From positions 32,249-96,248 of the forward strand of contig NZ_JAKZAM010000019.1 of the NCBI RefSeq assembly GCF_022538055.1: a DNA stretch of 64,000 nt. Direction: 5' to 3'. Of the stretch, positions 35,517 to 43,745 are shown one piece after another. Numbering within the stretch: position 1 is the first letter of the stretch; every line of letters begins with the position of its first letter. The position numbers and the translations under genes were made by a program. The notes beneath the pieces are model-generated. The model was not told the origin of the DNA. It saw only the letters and a program-made list of their open reading frames with translations, and searched no databases. This DNA comes from Cognataquiflexum nitidum. GTDB taxonomy: Bacteria > Bacteroidota > Bacteroidia > Cytophagales > Cyclobacteriaceae.

Positions 35517-36739
35517 TATTTTTCTGGTTGACCTGCACTTACTCCTGCTACATAACCGGTACTCCAGGCGGCCTGAAAATTGAATCCACCTGTAATTCCG
35601 TCTAAATTTAATACTTCTCCTGCGAAAAACAGACCCTCAATAAGTTTGCTTTCCATCGTCTCAGGATTGATCTCATCCAATACCACCCCTCCGGCAGTTA
35701 CAAACTCCTCTTTGAATGTAGTCTTTCCATCTACCTTGACAATATAGCAAAAAAGATTTTGAACCAATTTATTGAACTGCTTTTTTGGCAAATTTTGCCA
35801 AATAATGTCTTGCTCCAGCTCCGATTTTTCACAAAGATGTTCCCATAATCTGCCGGGTATTCCAAATAACGGATTTGTGGTGATTTTCTTTTTGGGGTGA
35901 TTTTTTTGAAAGGACAGAAGCTCCATATTTAGCTTTTCTTCCCCCAAATCATTAAACCACCTGATATGAGCCTTGGCTTTATATTGTTGGTCAAAAAGCC
36001 AATTCGCTCCAAAAGCGGAAAGCTTCAGAACAGCAGGACCACTCAAACCCCAATGCGTAATTAATAATGGCCCCCGATATGCCATTTTAGTTCCCTCAAG
36101 CCTTACAAAAGCATCAGAAAGAGATATTCCCATCAATTTCCTGATCGGCTCCTCAGGGGTATTGAAGGTAAATAAGGAAGGGATCGGCTGTTCAATGCTG
36201 TGTTTAAAACCTGAAAGAAAATCAAATCCTTCCAATTTTGGATTTCCTCCGGTACATATTACCAATCTATCAAATATTTTTTTTGTTTGATCAGAACAAA
36301 CTTCAAATTGAGAATTTCTTTTGAAGATTTTTTTGACTGAGAAGGAATAAATAACCTTCACCCCTACTGCAATAGCAGCAGCTTGTAAGGCATTGATGAT
36401 GGATTGAGAATCATCGGAAACCGGAAATATACGACCATCAGTTTCGGTTTTCAATGCCACACCACGAGATTCAAACCAGTGAATTGTGTCTTTCACAGAA
36501 AAATGTCTGAATACTTTCTTAAGGAATTTTTCTCCTCTTGGGTAGTTTTTTGAAAGGGAAGATATCTCAAAGGCAGCATGGGTTACATTACACCTTCCGC
36601 CACCTGAGATTTTAACTTTTGCAAGTGATTTGGTTGTTTTTTCCAGAATACTAACTTCGGCACCCAATTGAGCGGCGTGAATGGCGGCAAAATAACCTGC
36701 CGCACCCGCACCAATAACCCCTATTTTCAGCTTATCCAA
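35516..36739 (-). CDS. HI0933/BaiN-type FAD-dependent oxidoreductase
   Basis: A 407-residue flavoprotein of the HI0933/YhiN family. The FAD-binding Rossmann motif is IGAGAAGYFAAIHAAQ near residue 8. Family motifs SGGGRCNVTH near 45, CTGGNPK, LTH-GLSGPAVLKLS, and a closing FFAGEVLNLDG-TGGFN-QAAWSTG are all visible. Family proteins are usually annotated as aminoacetone oxidase-like; the true substrate is not settled. Four bases separate it from the upstream HerA-like gene and it shares a TAATG junction with the Hpt gene. Confidence 0.92.
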   Translation of the reverse strand: MDKLKIGVIGAGAAGYFAAIHAAQLGAEVSILEKTTKSLAKVKISGGGRCNVTHAAFEISSLSKNYPRGEKFLKKVFRHFSVKDTIHWFESRGVALKTETDGRIFPVSDDSQSIINALQAAAIAVGVKVIYSFSVKKIFKRNSQFEVCSDQTKKIFDRLVICTGGNPKLEGFDFLSGFKHSIEQPIPSLFTFNTPEEPIRKLMGISLSDAFVRLEGTKMAYRGPLLITHWGLSGPAVLKLSAFGANWLFDQQYKAKAHIRWFNDLGEEKLNMELLSFQKNHPKKKITTNPLFGIPGRLWEHLCEKSELEQDIIWQNLPKKQFNKLVQNLFCYIVKVDGKTTFKEEFVTAGGVVLDEINPETMESKLIEGLFFAGEVLNLDGITGGFNFQAAWSTGYVAGVSAGQPEK

Positions 36740-36742
36740 AAT

Positions 36743-38284
36743 TTACCTTCTTTTACTCCCTGAGAAAGAACCCAATATACCCCTAGTTAATTCCCTGAAG
36801 ATGGTCCTTCCAATCTGTCGAACCATGGTATTTTTACTGAGTTCATCAATGATAGAGGTCTCCTGAACAGGTCTTCCTTTTGATTTGGATGGTGCAGAAG
36901 GCCGGACTAGTGCTTCTTGAGCAGCAGCTTCTGCCCTGCTTATTTTTTGTTCCAAAAGCTCAAAAGCACTTTCCCTATCTATTTCTATATTGTACTTTTT
37001 GACAAGAGAAGAACGATTAACCAAAATTTCTATTTCCTCGCCGGTCAAAATATCCATACGAGACAAAGGGGGCCTCAAAAGCGTATGTGCTAAAGGTGTA
37101 GGTATTCCTTTTTCATTTAAAACTGTCACCAAAGCCTCTCCGATTCCCATCGAAGTCAGTACCTCATCGGTCTTGTAGAATGTGGACAAAGGATAGTTCT
37201 CTGCAGTCTTACGGATAGCCTTTCTATCTTTTGCGGTGAAAGCCCTCAATGAATGTTGGATCTTTAAACCCAACTGCCCCAATACATTATCAGGAACGTC
37301 AGTCGGAGTCTGAGTACAGAAAAACACGCCAACTCCCTTTGACCTGATCAGTTTCACAATTGCCTCTATTTTGTCAATCAAGTCCTTTGATGCTGTGGAG
37401 AATACCAAGTGTGCTTCGTCTATAAAAAGGCAAAGTTTTGGTTTATCAGAATCACCTTGCTCCGGAAATGTCTCATAAATTTCAGACAATAGACTAAGCA
37501 TAAAAGTGGAAAACAACTTGGGCTGATTTTGAATATCTGTCAAACGGATGATAGAAACCACTCCTTTACTGTCCACCGTTCTGACAAAATCATTCACATC
37601 AAAAGAAGGTTCTCCAAAGAAATTCTCTGCCCCCTGCTGTTCAAGTTCAATGATCTTTCTCATGATGGTATTCACCGTCGCAGAAGAAACCGCTCCAAAT
37701 TCTTTGGCAATTTCGGTTTTGCCTTCATTGATCACATACTGTAACACTTTTTTGAGATCTTTCAGATCAAGTAAAGGTAAATGGTGTAGGTCACAGTACC
37801 TAAAAATCAATGCGACCACACCTCTTTGGGTGTCATTCAGTTCCATAATCTGAGAAATCAAGACAGGTCCAAATTCAGAAACCGTGGCCTTGAGTTTTAC
37901 ACCTTTTTCATGGCTGATAGACATCAATTCCACAGGCAATCCAGTGGCCGCAAAATCAATCCCTATGAGGTTCGATCTTTTTTCGATATGGGAGTTTATT
38001 ATTCCCGCTTGGGCAATTCCCGATAAATCTCCTTTCAAGTCCATTAGAACAGAAGGAACTCCATTGAGAGAAAGCTGTTCAGCAATGACCTGAAGGGTTT
38101 TGGTTTTACCGGTACCTGTGGCTCCTGCTATCAAACCATGCCTATTTAATGTTTTCAAAGGGATTTTGACTTGTGCTTGGGGAATGGGTTCATTATTCAA
38201 AATTCCTGTCCCAAGAATGATATAATTTCCCTTAAAGGTGTAGCCTTGTTCTAAATGTTGTTTAAAATCTTCTGCTTTACTCAT
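36743..38284 (-). CDS. HerA-like P-loop ATPase (DUF853/YjgR type)
   Basis: A 513-residue cytosolic ATPase of the HerA/FtsK superfamily. Walker A is AGATGTGKTKTLQ near residue 54, followed by LMDLKGDLSG. Walker B is CLFIDEAHLVFS, with KGVGVFFCTQTPTDVPDNVLGQ after it. The C-terminal tail is basic and Ser/Lys-rich. DUF853 members are proposed DNA-translocating ATPases of unknown biological role; no NurA nuclease or antiphage partner gene is adjacent, so a defence role is not supported. Confidence 0.9.
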   Translation of the reverse strand: MSKAEDFKQHLEQGYTFKGNYIILGTGILNNEPIPQAQVKIPLKTLNRHGLIAGATGTGKTKTLQVIAEQLSLNGVPSVLMDLKGDLSGIAQAGIINSHIEKRSNLIGIDFAATGLPVELMSISHEKGVKLKATVSEFGPVLISQIMELNDTQRGVVALIFRYCDLHHLPLLDLKDLKKVLQYVINEGKTEIAKEFGAVSSATVNTIMRKIIELEQQGAENFFGEPSFDVNDFVRTVDSKGVVSIIRLTDIQNQPKLFSTFMLSLLSEIYETFPEQGDSDKPKLCLFIDEAHLVFSTASKDLIDKIEAIVKLIRSKGVGVFFCTQTPTDVPDNVLGQLGLKIQHSLRAFTAKDRKAIRKTAENYPLSTFYKTDEVLTSMGIGEALVTVLNEKGIPTPLAHTLLRPPLSRMDILTGEEIEILVNRSSLVKKYNIEIDRESAFELLEQKISRAEAAAQEALVRPSAPSKSKGRPVQETSIIDELSKNTMVRQIGRTIFRELTRGILGSFSGSKRR

Positions 38285-38323
38285 GGCAAAAATGAATTGG
38301 GTTGAATATTTCAGCTAAAATAA

Positions 38324-38358
38324 AAAAACCTGAATACAAATAGCTGTATTCAGGTTTT
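38324..38358. terminator. Terminator
   Basis: AAAAACCTGAATAC / GTATTCAGGTTTTT, a perfect 14-base stem with a short loop. It lies after the DUF4332 stop on the minus strand and upstream of the HerA-like gene, so that gene has a separate promoter. Confidence 0.8.
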
Positions 38359-38376
38359 TATTGGATTGAATTGAGG

Positions 38377-38784
38377 TTAATGGGTCACCATAGGCTCTAG
38401 GTGTTTTGCCTGCCCAATAAAATCCTCAACTTGTGAAAGTGCAGGAACTACTCGGGTTAGTTTTTTCTCTGCATTTGTTTCCGTTAATGCTTTGTGAAGG
38501 TTTTCCGCATTCCGGGTTCTTAGTTCCTTGACTGTATCTACACCGGCAGCCTTAAGCAATTCGGCAAATTGACTGGCAATGCCATTTATTCTAAAAAGAT
38601 CAGCCATATTGACCCAATCAAGAATAACTCCTTCTCCTATACCACTGGCTTCAGCGATTTCTTTGCGACCTTTTTTGGAAGCTCCTTTTTCCAAAAGGCC
38701 TTCAACAGTTGAGATTCCCGCGGCTGCAAGTTTTTCTTTGTAAACAGGACCGATACCTTCGATCATGGTGATGGTTTTTGCCAT
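38377..38784 (-). CDS. DUF4332 helix-hairpin-helix protein
   Basis: A 135-residue protein made of two helix-hairpin-helix-like units. The first has IEGIGPVYKEKLAAAGIST near residue 9, the second has INGIASQFAELLKAAGVDTV near residue 66. DUF4332 resembles the Rad51/topoisomerase-type HhH fold that contacts nucleic acid non-specifically. No catalytic domain is attached. It is single, with its own terminator. Function unproven. Confidence 0.85.
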   Translation of the reverse strand: MAKTITMIEGIGPVYKEKLAAAGISTVEGLLEKGASKKGRKEIAEASGIGEGVILDWVNMADLFRINGIASQFAELLKAAGVDTVKELRTRNAENLHKALTETNAEKKLTRVVPALSQVEDFIGQAKHLEPMVTH

Positions 38785-39074
38785 AAAATTTAAATTTATA
38801 AGTGAAAGAAATAAATTAACAAAATGAAATGAACTGATTATGCCAATCTTTTATATTGGCTTCCTCCAAATGAGTTTAGGCAAATTAGTTTGGGAAAAAT
38901 TGCCTATTCCTCTAAAGAAGGTTACATGTTTAACAGAAAATTTAAAAACACATGAATAATCCATCCAATATTTTCATTTTTTTCCAATATTCAAACAATT
39001 TTTTACCATTGTTTTGTTGATTAAAGGTATTTACTTTGCTTAAAGTTTAAAAAGTAAGATTACCCAATTTACCA

Positions 39075-39842
39075 ATGATTCTCCCCTCACCTGAATTTTA
39101 TTCAAAATTTCTTTACAAGATCTTTATTGCTGGATCATTGGTAATTTTTCTGAATTTCTCAGGACAGGCACAGGTAAAACCCAGCCTTGGAGGATCATCT
39201 AAATTGATGAACAGTGCTTTGGCTGAAATGGAAAAAAAAGACTTTGAAAGAGCCAATGCTTATTTTCGGCAAATCATTGAAAATAATCTTTCAATCCCAC
39301 CCGAAATGCCTTACTATTTTGCGGAGACCCTCTTTGAGCTGGGTCAATACGACAACAGTCTCAATTTTCTGAATAAATACCTTGAAATCAATGGGTATAA
39401 AGGTGATAATTATGAATCTGCTAAAACATTAGAGACCAAGCTTAAAGCCAATATGGCGGGCATTTATAATTGTAAATTGTGTGACAATAGAGGGTACCGC
39501 TATTTGAACTGTCCCACCTGCGAAGGCAAAAGACAGATAGAACAAGCCTGCATATATTGCAAAACAAGGGGTGTAGTTGGCTGTACAAAATGTAGGGGTT
39601 CAGGATTGGTGACTAAAAAAAATGTATTCAACATCCTTGAATATTACGAATGTGACAAATGCGGAGGGGAAGGAAAACACACCTGTCCAAAATGTATGGG
39701 AACTTTAAAGGAATTGAGCGACTGCAGGACTTGCAGGGGTCAGGGACGACTTCTATCTGAAGAAATCTGTGACCATAAACCAGGAAATCAACCTAGGCAT
39801 TTTTCAACAGGATTTGAAAAACTGAAGGAAATGAGCCATTGA
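39075..39842 (+). CDS. Exported TPR protein with DnaJ-type zinc-finger array
   Basis: A 255-residue protein. An uncleaved or late-cleaved N-terminal hydrophobic segment (about residues 14-32, ending GQAQ) implies export. Two TPR-like units (about 45-125) follow, with YFAETLFELGQYDNSLNFL. The last 110 residues hold seven Cys-pair motifs: CKLCDNRG, CPTCEGKR, CIYCKTRG, CTKCRGSG, CDKCGGEG, CPKCMGT and CRTCRGQG. These are the CxxCxGxG repeats of the DnaJ central domain, which bind zinc and unfolded polypeptide. There is no J domain. Zinc fingers of this type outside the cytoplasm are unusual. A periplasmic holdase or redox role is a guess. Confidence 0.75.
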   Translation: MILPSPEFYSKFLYKIFIAGSLVIFLNFSGQAQVKPSLGGSSKLMNSALAEMEKKDFERANAYFRQIIENNLSIPPEMPYYFAETLFELGQYDNSLNFLNKYLEINGYKGDNYESAKTLETKLKANMAGIYNCKLCDNRGYRYLNCPTCEGKRQIEQACIYCKTRGVVGCTKCRGSGLVTKKNVFNILEYYECDKCGGEGKHTCPKCMGTLKELSDCRTCRGQGRLLSEEICDHKPGNQPRHFSTGFEKLKEMSH

Positions 39843-39908
39843 GGGATGGTTATTGGTTATTAGTTTAATGGTTAATTGAGTAAGGGTAATTTGTTATTTA
39901 TTTTTTGG

Positions 39909-39929
39909 TCTCTGAGCTTGTCGAAGGGT
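39909..39929. repeat. TGAGCTTGTCGAAG-type dispersed element
   Basis: CTCTGAGCTTGTCGAAGGG is a fragment of a short element I have seen repeatedly in intergenic DNA of many bacteria, usually as half of a palindrome; here only one arm is present. The flanking 39850-39960 is low-complexity GGTTATTGGTTATT-type sequence. Confidence 0.4.
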
Positions 39930-39986
39930 TGACAAAGGGTTATTTGGTTAGGTGTTATTGGTAATTGCATTGTTGGGTAAAAATAA

Positions 39987-40012
39987 AAAAACCTGAGAAG
40001 ACTCAGGTTTTT
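39987..40012. terminator. Bidirectional terminator
   Basis: AAAAACCTGAG / CTCAGGTTTTT with an AAGA loop, just before the stop of the minus-strand TPR lipoprotein gene and after the repeat-bearing spacer. Confidence 0.75.
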
Positions 40013-40038
40013 AATTTTGCCTTCTAGAAAGAGGATTT

Positions 40039-40638
40039 TTACTTACAATATTTTTCTAAAGCCAACTGAGCTTCTTGGAAGTCCAACTTTAGCGCCGCTT
40101 TTATGTCTTCACAACCAGATTTTTTCTTATCAGTGGCGAATTTCAACATTCCTCTGTAATAATATGCCTGACCAAAGTTTTTGTCCATTTGTATGGCTGC
40201 ACTATATTCCTTCATGGCTTCTCCTGTATTTCCGATTTGATGTAAAGCCCTTCCTTTCAGAAAATAGGCCATAGACGGAGCGCCCGGGACCTGAACTGCA
40301 TAATCAGCATAAAGCAAGGCAGAAGTATGGTTTTTCTGTTTTTGATAAATATTGGAAAGACTCATCATGACTTGGGTATTTTTTCTGTCGATCGCAAAAG
40401 CCGCCAGAAAATCCTTTTCCGCATTTTTGAATTCTCCTAATTCCTCGTAAGCCCTACCCCTATTATACAACCCCTTGAGGTACTTTGGATTATTCTTCAA
40501 TATCTTATCATATTCGGAAATAGCCTCTTGGTACTTTTCTTGACCAAACAAGGAATCTCCTTTTTTAGAGGTATTTTCCGAACAGGAAGATAACATTATG
40601 CCAATAAGGGTGGCAAAAAACCAATTCTGTACTTTCAT
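40039..40638 (-). CDS. TPR lipoprotein
   Basis: A 199-residue protein. The open frame extends to 40746 inside dapD, but the ATG at 40638 gives a lipoprotein signal (MKVQNWFFATLIGIML, lipobox LSSC) and is chosen. About four TPR units follow, with YQEAISEYDKILKNNP, KGLYNRGRAYEELGEF, GEAMKEYSAAIQMD and a Sel1-like GCEDIKAALKL. It is 17 bases after dapD on the same strand and probably cotranscribed. A scaffold role at the inner face of the outer membrane is inferred. Confidence 0.82.
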   Translation of the reverse strand: MKVQNWFFATLIGIMLSSCSENTSKKGDSLFGQEKYQEAISEYDKILKNNPKYLKGLYNRGRAYEELGEFKNAEKDFLAAFAIDRKNTQVMMSLSNIYQKQKNHTSALLYADYAVQVPGAPSMAYFLKGRALHQIGNTGEAMKEYSAAIQMDKNFGQAYYYRGMLKFATDKKKSGCEDIKAALKLDFQEAQLALEKYCK

Positions 40639-40655
40639 TTTGGTAATTGTAATCT

Positions 40656-41474
40656 TTATACGGCTACATTTTTTTCTCTTAATGCATCGTTTAGTGAGGT
40701 TTTCAAGTCTGTAGAAGCCTTCCTTTGCCCAATGATCAATGCACAAGGAACCTGATAATCTCCCGCAGGAAACTTCTTGGTCAAAGATCCGGGAATAACC
40801 ACGGACCTTGCCGGTACAAATCCTTTGTATTCTTTTGGTTCAGAACCGGTGACATCAATGATTTTTGAACTAGCAGTGAGTGTCACTCCTGCTCCGATCA
40901 CAGCTTCTTTTCCGATCCTCACACCTTCTACGATGATTGCCCTTGAGCCGATAAAAGCACCATCTTCGACGATAACAGGGGCTGCCTGAACGGGCTCTAA
41001 AACCCCTCCGATACCAACTCCCCCGCTGAGGTGGACATTTTTACCTATTTGGGCACAAGAACCAACAGTTGCCCAAGTATCAACCATCGTGCCACTATCG
41101 ACATATGCTCCGATATTTACGTAAGATGGCATCATTATAACCCCACTAGCCAAAAATGCTCCATACCTTGCTACTGCATGCGGAACTACCCTTACACCCT
41201 GCTTGGCATAATTGGTCTTCAATGCCATCTTATCATGGAATTCAAATGGACCAACCTCAATAGTATGCATTTTTTGGATCGGAAAATAAAGAATTACTGC
41301 TTTTTTAACCCAATCATTGACTCTCCATGAACCGTCTTCTAAAGGCTCAGCAACACGAATTCCCCCGCTGTCCAATTCACTAATGACTGTTTTGATTGCT
41401 ATTTCTACTTCTTTTTCTTTAAGTAAATCCCTGTTTTCCCAGGCCTTTTCGATAATTGACTTTAATAATTCCAT
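40656..41474 (-). CDS. dapD: 2,3,4,5-tetrahydropyridine-2,6-dicarboxylate N-succinyltransferase
   Basis: A 272-residue enzyme of the succinylase branch of the lysine/diaminopimelate pathway: it transfers succinyl from succinyl-CoA to tetrahydrodipicolinate. The N-terminal helical domain ends near residue 100. A left-handed parallel beta-helix of hexapeptide repeats follows, seen in VNIGAYVDSGTMVDTWATVG, IGKNVHLSGGVGIGGVLEP and DGAFIGSRAIIVEGVRIG. The C-terminal PARSVVIPG and ALIIGQRKAST are typical. The product feeds peptidoglycan cross-links and lysine. Confidence 0.95.
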   Translation of the reverse strand: MELLKSIIEKAWENRDLLKEKEVEIAIKTVISELDSGGIRVAEPLEDGSWRVNDWVKKAVILYFPIQKMHTIEVGPFEFHDKMALKTNYAKQGVRVVPHAVARYGAFLASGVIMMPSYVNIGAYVDSGTMVDTWATVGSCAQIGKNVHLSGGVGIGGVLEPVQAAPVIVEDGAFIGSRAIIVEGVRIGKEAVIGAGVTLTASSKIIDVTGSEPKEYKGFVPARSVVIPGSLTKKFPAGDYQVPCALIIGQRKASTDLKTSLNDALREKNVAV

Positions 41475-41510
41475 ATTTTTGATTTCTGTCTTTCAAATTT
41501 TTATTCTGCT

Positions 41511-42635
41511 ATGTCGCAAACCCAAATTATAATCGCCTCAGTGCTAAAACCACTCAAAGATCCGAGGCTATATTCAAGGTTTGCCTTTTCACTGCGTGAA
41601 ACAAATAAATACCTTATTAACATCATAGGATTTTCTACAAAAAAAGAAAGCGATGAAAAAAACATTAAATTTCATCCTGTTTTTTGGAAAAAACGAAATC
41701 ATCCATCGAGGATCTTAGTAAGTCTGAGATTAATTAGAATCATAATCAAAGTCCAACCGAAATTGGTCATAATTACCACTTTTGAGATCTTGCCGGTTGC
41801 CATTTTAGGAAAATGGCTGATAGGTTATAAACTGATCTATGACAGACGGGAAAATTACATCCTAAATCTTGAACAAAACAAAACCCTGAAAGGCTGGAAA
41901 AAGAAACTTTCCAAAGGACTTGTAAGTTTTATTGAATATTGTTCAAACCCTTTTATCGACCACAATTTTTTTGCGGAAAAGGTTTACCAAAAGGAATTTC
42001 CTAAGGTTGGGAAACACACTATATTTCAAAATAAATACTTTGACCGTGGAAATGATATCAAACCTATAAAATTAAATGCAAACAAAAAACTAAGGTTTAT
42101 TATCTCAGGAACCATTACGGAAGTTTATGGAATCATAGAAGGTGTTTCTTGGTTTCAAAGTATAATAGCCTATTATCCAAGCGCCATTCTGACCGTAATA
42201 GGACATGCTCCAATGAAGGAATACCTTCAAAAAATTTCAAAAATCAATATTGACCCAAGGTCAATCCGCCTTCAGATTTCAGAAATTCCTGTACCCTATT
42301 CAGATATTCTTGAAGCATATCAGGAAACAGAAATTGTCCTACTCCCATACCATCAGATCCCAAGCATAAGTCCTAAAATCCCGAGCAAATTATATGAAAG
42401 CATTGCCCTGGGAAAACCCTGTCTGTTTCAACACAATCAATTATGGGAATCTATCTGTTCAGAATATCCAGCCGGGAAAGGTATTGATTTTTTGGACATT
42501 GAAAATGCCAAATCAAATCTTGACAAATTTTTACAAACAATATTTTTTGAGAAAAAACCCGGTGAAGAAGTATTGTGGAAAAGTGACGAAGCAAAATTTT
42601 TGGAAGTTGTGGCGCGGTTGACCAATAAGCTCTAA
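41511..42635 (+). CDS. Glycosyltransferase, GT4/GT-B-like
   Basis: A 374-residue protein with the two-Rossmann GT-B layout. The N-terminal half has KLVIITTFEILPVAILGKW, then YDRRENY. The C-terminal half has FIISGTITEVYGI, AILTVIGHAPM, and the nucleotide-sugar region SPKIPSKLYESIALGKPCL, where the Glu-containing segment matches the EX7E-type site. It lacks the classical first-domain glycine loop, so subfamily placement is uncertain. It is divergent from dapD with 36 bases between starts and has no polysaccharide genes around it. Donor and acceptor unknown. Confidence 0.75.
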   Translation: MSQTQIIIASVLKPLKDPRLYSRFAFSLRETNKYLINIIGFSTKKESDEKNIKFHPVFWKKRNHPSRILVSLRLIRIIIKVQPKLVIITTFEILPVAILGKWLIGYKLIYDRRENYILNLEQNKTLKGWKKKLSKGLVSFIEYCSNPFIDHNFFAEKVYQKEFPKVGKHTIFQNKYFDRGNDIKPIKLNANKKLRFIISGTITEVYGIIEGVSWFQSIIAYYPSAILTVIGHAPMKEYLQKISKINIDPRSIRLQISEIPVPYSDILEAYQETEIVLLPYHQIPSISPKIPSKLYESIALGKPCLFQHNQLWESICSEYPAGKGIDFLDIENAKSNLDKFLQTIFFEKKPGEEVLWKSDEAKFLEVVARLTNKL

Positions 42636-42958
42636 CCATATTCTTTTATCTGCACAACTCTAAACCTTTTAAAGAGACCCTTCGATTTGGTTATGGCGAC
42701 CAACAACTAGCACCATCTCAGTTTAAGGCGAAGGGGACTTACCGCTGCTGAAGCGTTTTTAAGATTCTCGCCATCTTGTATTTTTTATCCACCGTAACCA
42801 AAAATGTTATCCACTATATTTCCTGATTGGAAACCCATATTGACGGTATGGAAACTCCAAAAACTTAATAAATCATCTAATAAAACACAATCAAAAACAA
42901 CTTTAAATTATTGATTATCATTTATTTAATTCTTTTTTTTAATATATCTAATTTTATT
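42636..42958. other. Spacer with overlapping inverted repeats, no gene
   Basis: The first 170 bases contain two competing pairings. TTTGGTTATGG at 42686-42696 can pair with CCGTAACCAAA at 42792-42802. ATGGCGA at 42693-42699 can pair with TCGCCAT at 42768-42774. A short CGCT-GCTGA-AGCG hairpin followed by TTTTT lies at 42743-42760. The rest is AT-rich. This could be the 3' end of the glycosyltransferase transcript or a structured RNA. Confidence 0.4.
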
Positions 42959-42974
42959 TTTAGACAAATCTAAA
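42959..42974. promoter_or_regulatory. MntR/DtxR-type operator, distal
   Basis: TTTAGACAAATCTAAA is a perfect 6-4-6 palindrome about 110 bases before the regulator gene. The form fits DtxR-family sites. Confidence 0.55.
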
Positions 42975-43034
42975 TCACTAATCACGATTCTAAATGAGTT
43001 ATCAACACCCGATTTAGATGGTCTGAAAATATTT

Positions 43035-43062
43035 TTAAGTCCAGTCTAAATTTCTATCTTTG
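43035..43062 (+). promoter_or_regulatory. Promoter with operator-like site of the MntR-type gene
   Basis: TATCTTTG at 43055-43062 is a perfect TAnnTTTG -7 element, with TTTT at 43032-43035 at the expected -33 distance. TTAAGTCCAGTCTAAA (43035-43050), an imperfect copy of the distal palindrome, fills the spacer, so a bound regulator would block the promoter. A third partial half-site, TTTAGA, is at 43013-43018. Confidence 0.5.
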
Positions 43063-43082
43063 GGTTTAATCCGAATAAATCT

Positions 43083-43745
43083 ATGATTACCCTCACCTTT
43101 GCCGAAGAGAATTATCTGAAAGCTATCTACCATTTGTCTGATGGTGGAAAGAAAGGCGTTTCGACCAATGATGTCTCCGCTGAAATGAAAACAAAGCCCG
43201 CATCTGTATCGGACATGCTGCGGAAGTTGGGAGAAAAAGATGTCATTGAATACCGCAAATACTATGGTCTTCACATTACTGAAGAAGGAAAAAAACTTGC
43301 CCTCCAAACAATTCGCAAGCACCGCCTTTGGGAAGTGTTCTTGGTGGAGAAATTAAAATTCTCATGGGATGAGGTCGATGAAGTCGCCGATGATTTGTCC
43401 CATGTTAAATCACAAGTTTTGATACAAAGGCTGGATGAGTATTTAGGTTTCCCCAAATTCGATCCTCATGGGGACCCGATTCCTGATGAATACGGAGACG
43501 TGCGTACACGTCCCCGTCTCCCAATCAATGATCTTGACCTTGGTTCAATAGGTCAGATCGTTGCTGTCAAAGACAGTAGTCCGGCATTCCTACGATACCT
43601 GGACAAAGTGGGTGCCTATATCGGTGCCAGGATCAAAGTGATGGACAAGACAGAATTTGATGGTTCTGTCGAAATCTTGGTTGATAATAAAAAATCAATT
43701 TTCATGTCAAAAGATGTGGCGGGGAATATTTTGGTGATGGTATGA
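43083..43745 (+). CDS. mntR: MntR/DtxR-family metal-dependent transcriptional regulator
   Basis: A 220-residue regulator. The winged HTH (about residues 1-75) has FAEENYLKAIYHLSD, then the recognition helix region TKPASVSDMLRKLGEKDVIEY. A dimerisation domain with metal ligands follows, with TIRKHRLWEVFL and DDLSHVKSQVL. A C-terminal FeoA/SH3-like domain (about 145-220) has GSIGQIVAVKD. The metal-bound protein represses metal-uptake genes in this family. Whether it senses Mn or Fe cannot be read with confidence, so the symbol is tentative. Operator-like palindromes in its own promoter imply autoregulation. No uptake gene is next to it. Confidence 0.85.
   Translation: MITLTFAEENYLKAIYHLSDGGKKGVSTNDVSAEMKTKPASVSDMLRKLGEKDVIEYRKYYGLHITEEGKKLALQTIRKHRLWEVFLVEKLKFSWDEVDEVADDLSHVKSQVLIQRLDEYLGFPKFDPHGDPIPDEYGDVRTRPRLPINDLDLGSIGQIVAVKDSSPAFLRYLDKVGAYIGARIKVMDKTEFDGSVEILVDNKKSIFMSKDVAGNILVMV

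Noticed and set aside
36743..38284. HerA-like ATPase as part of an antiphage or NurA-HerA system
   Set aside because: No nuclease or other defence gene is adjacent; neighbours are a flavoprotein, an Hpt protein and a DUF4332 gene, and DUF853 proteins are common housekeeping-type genes.
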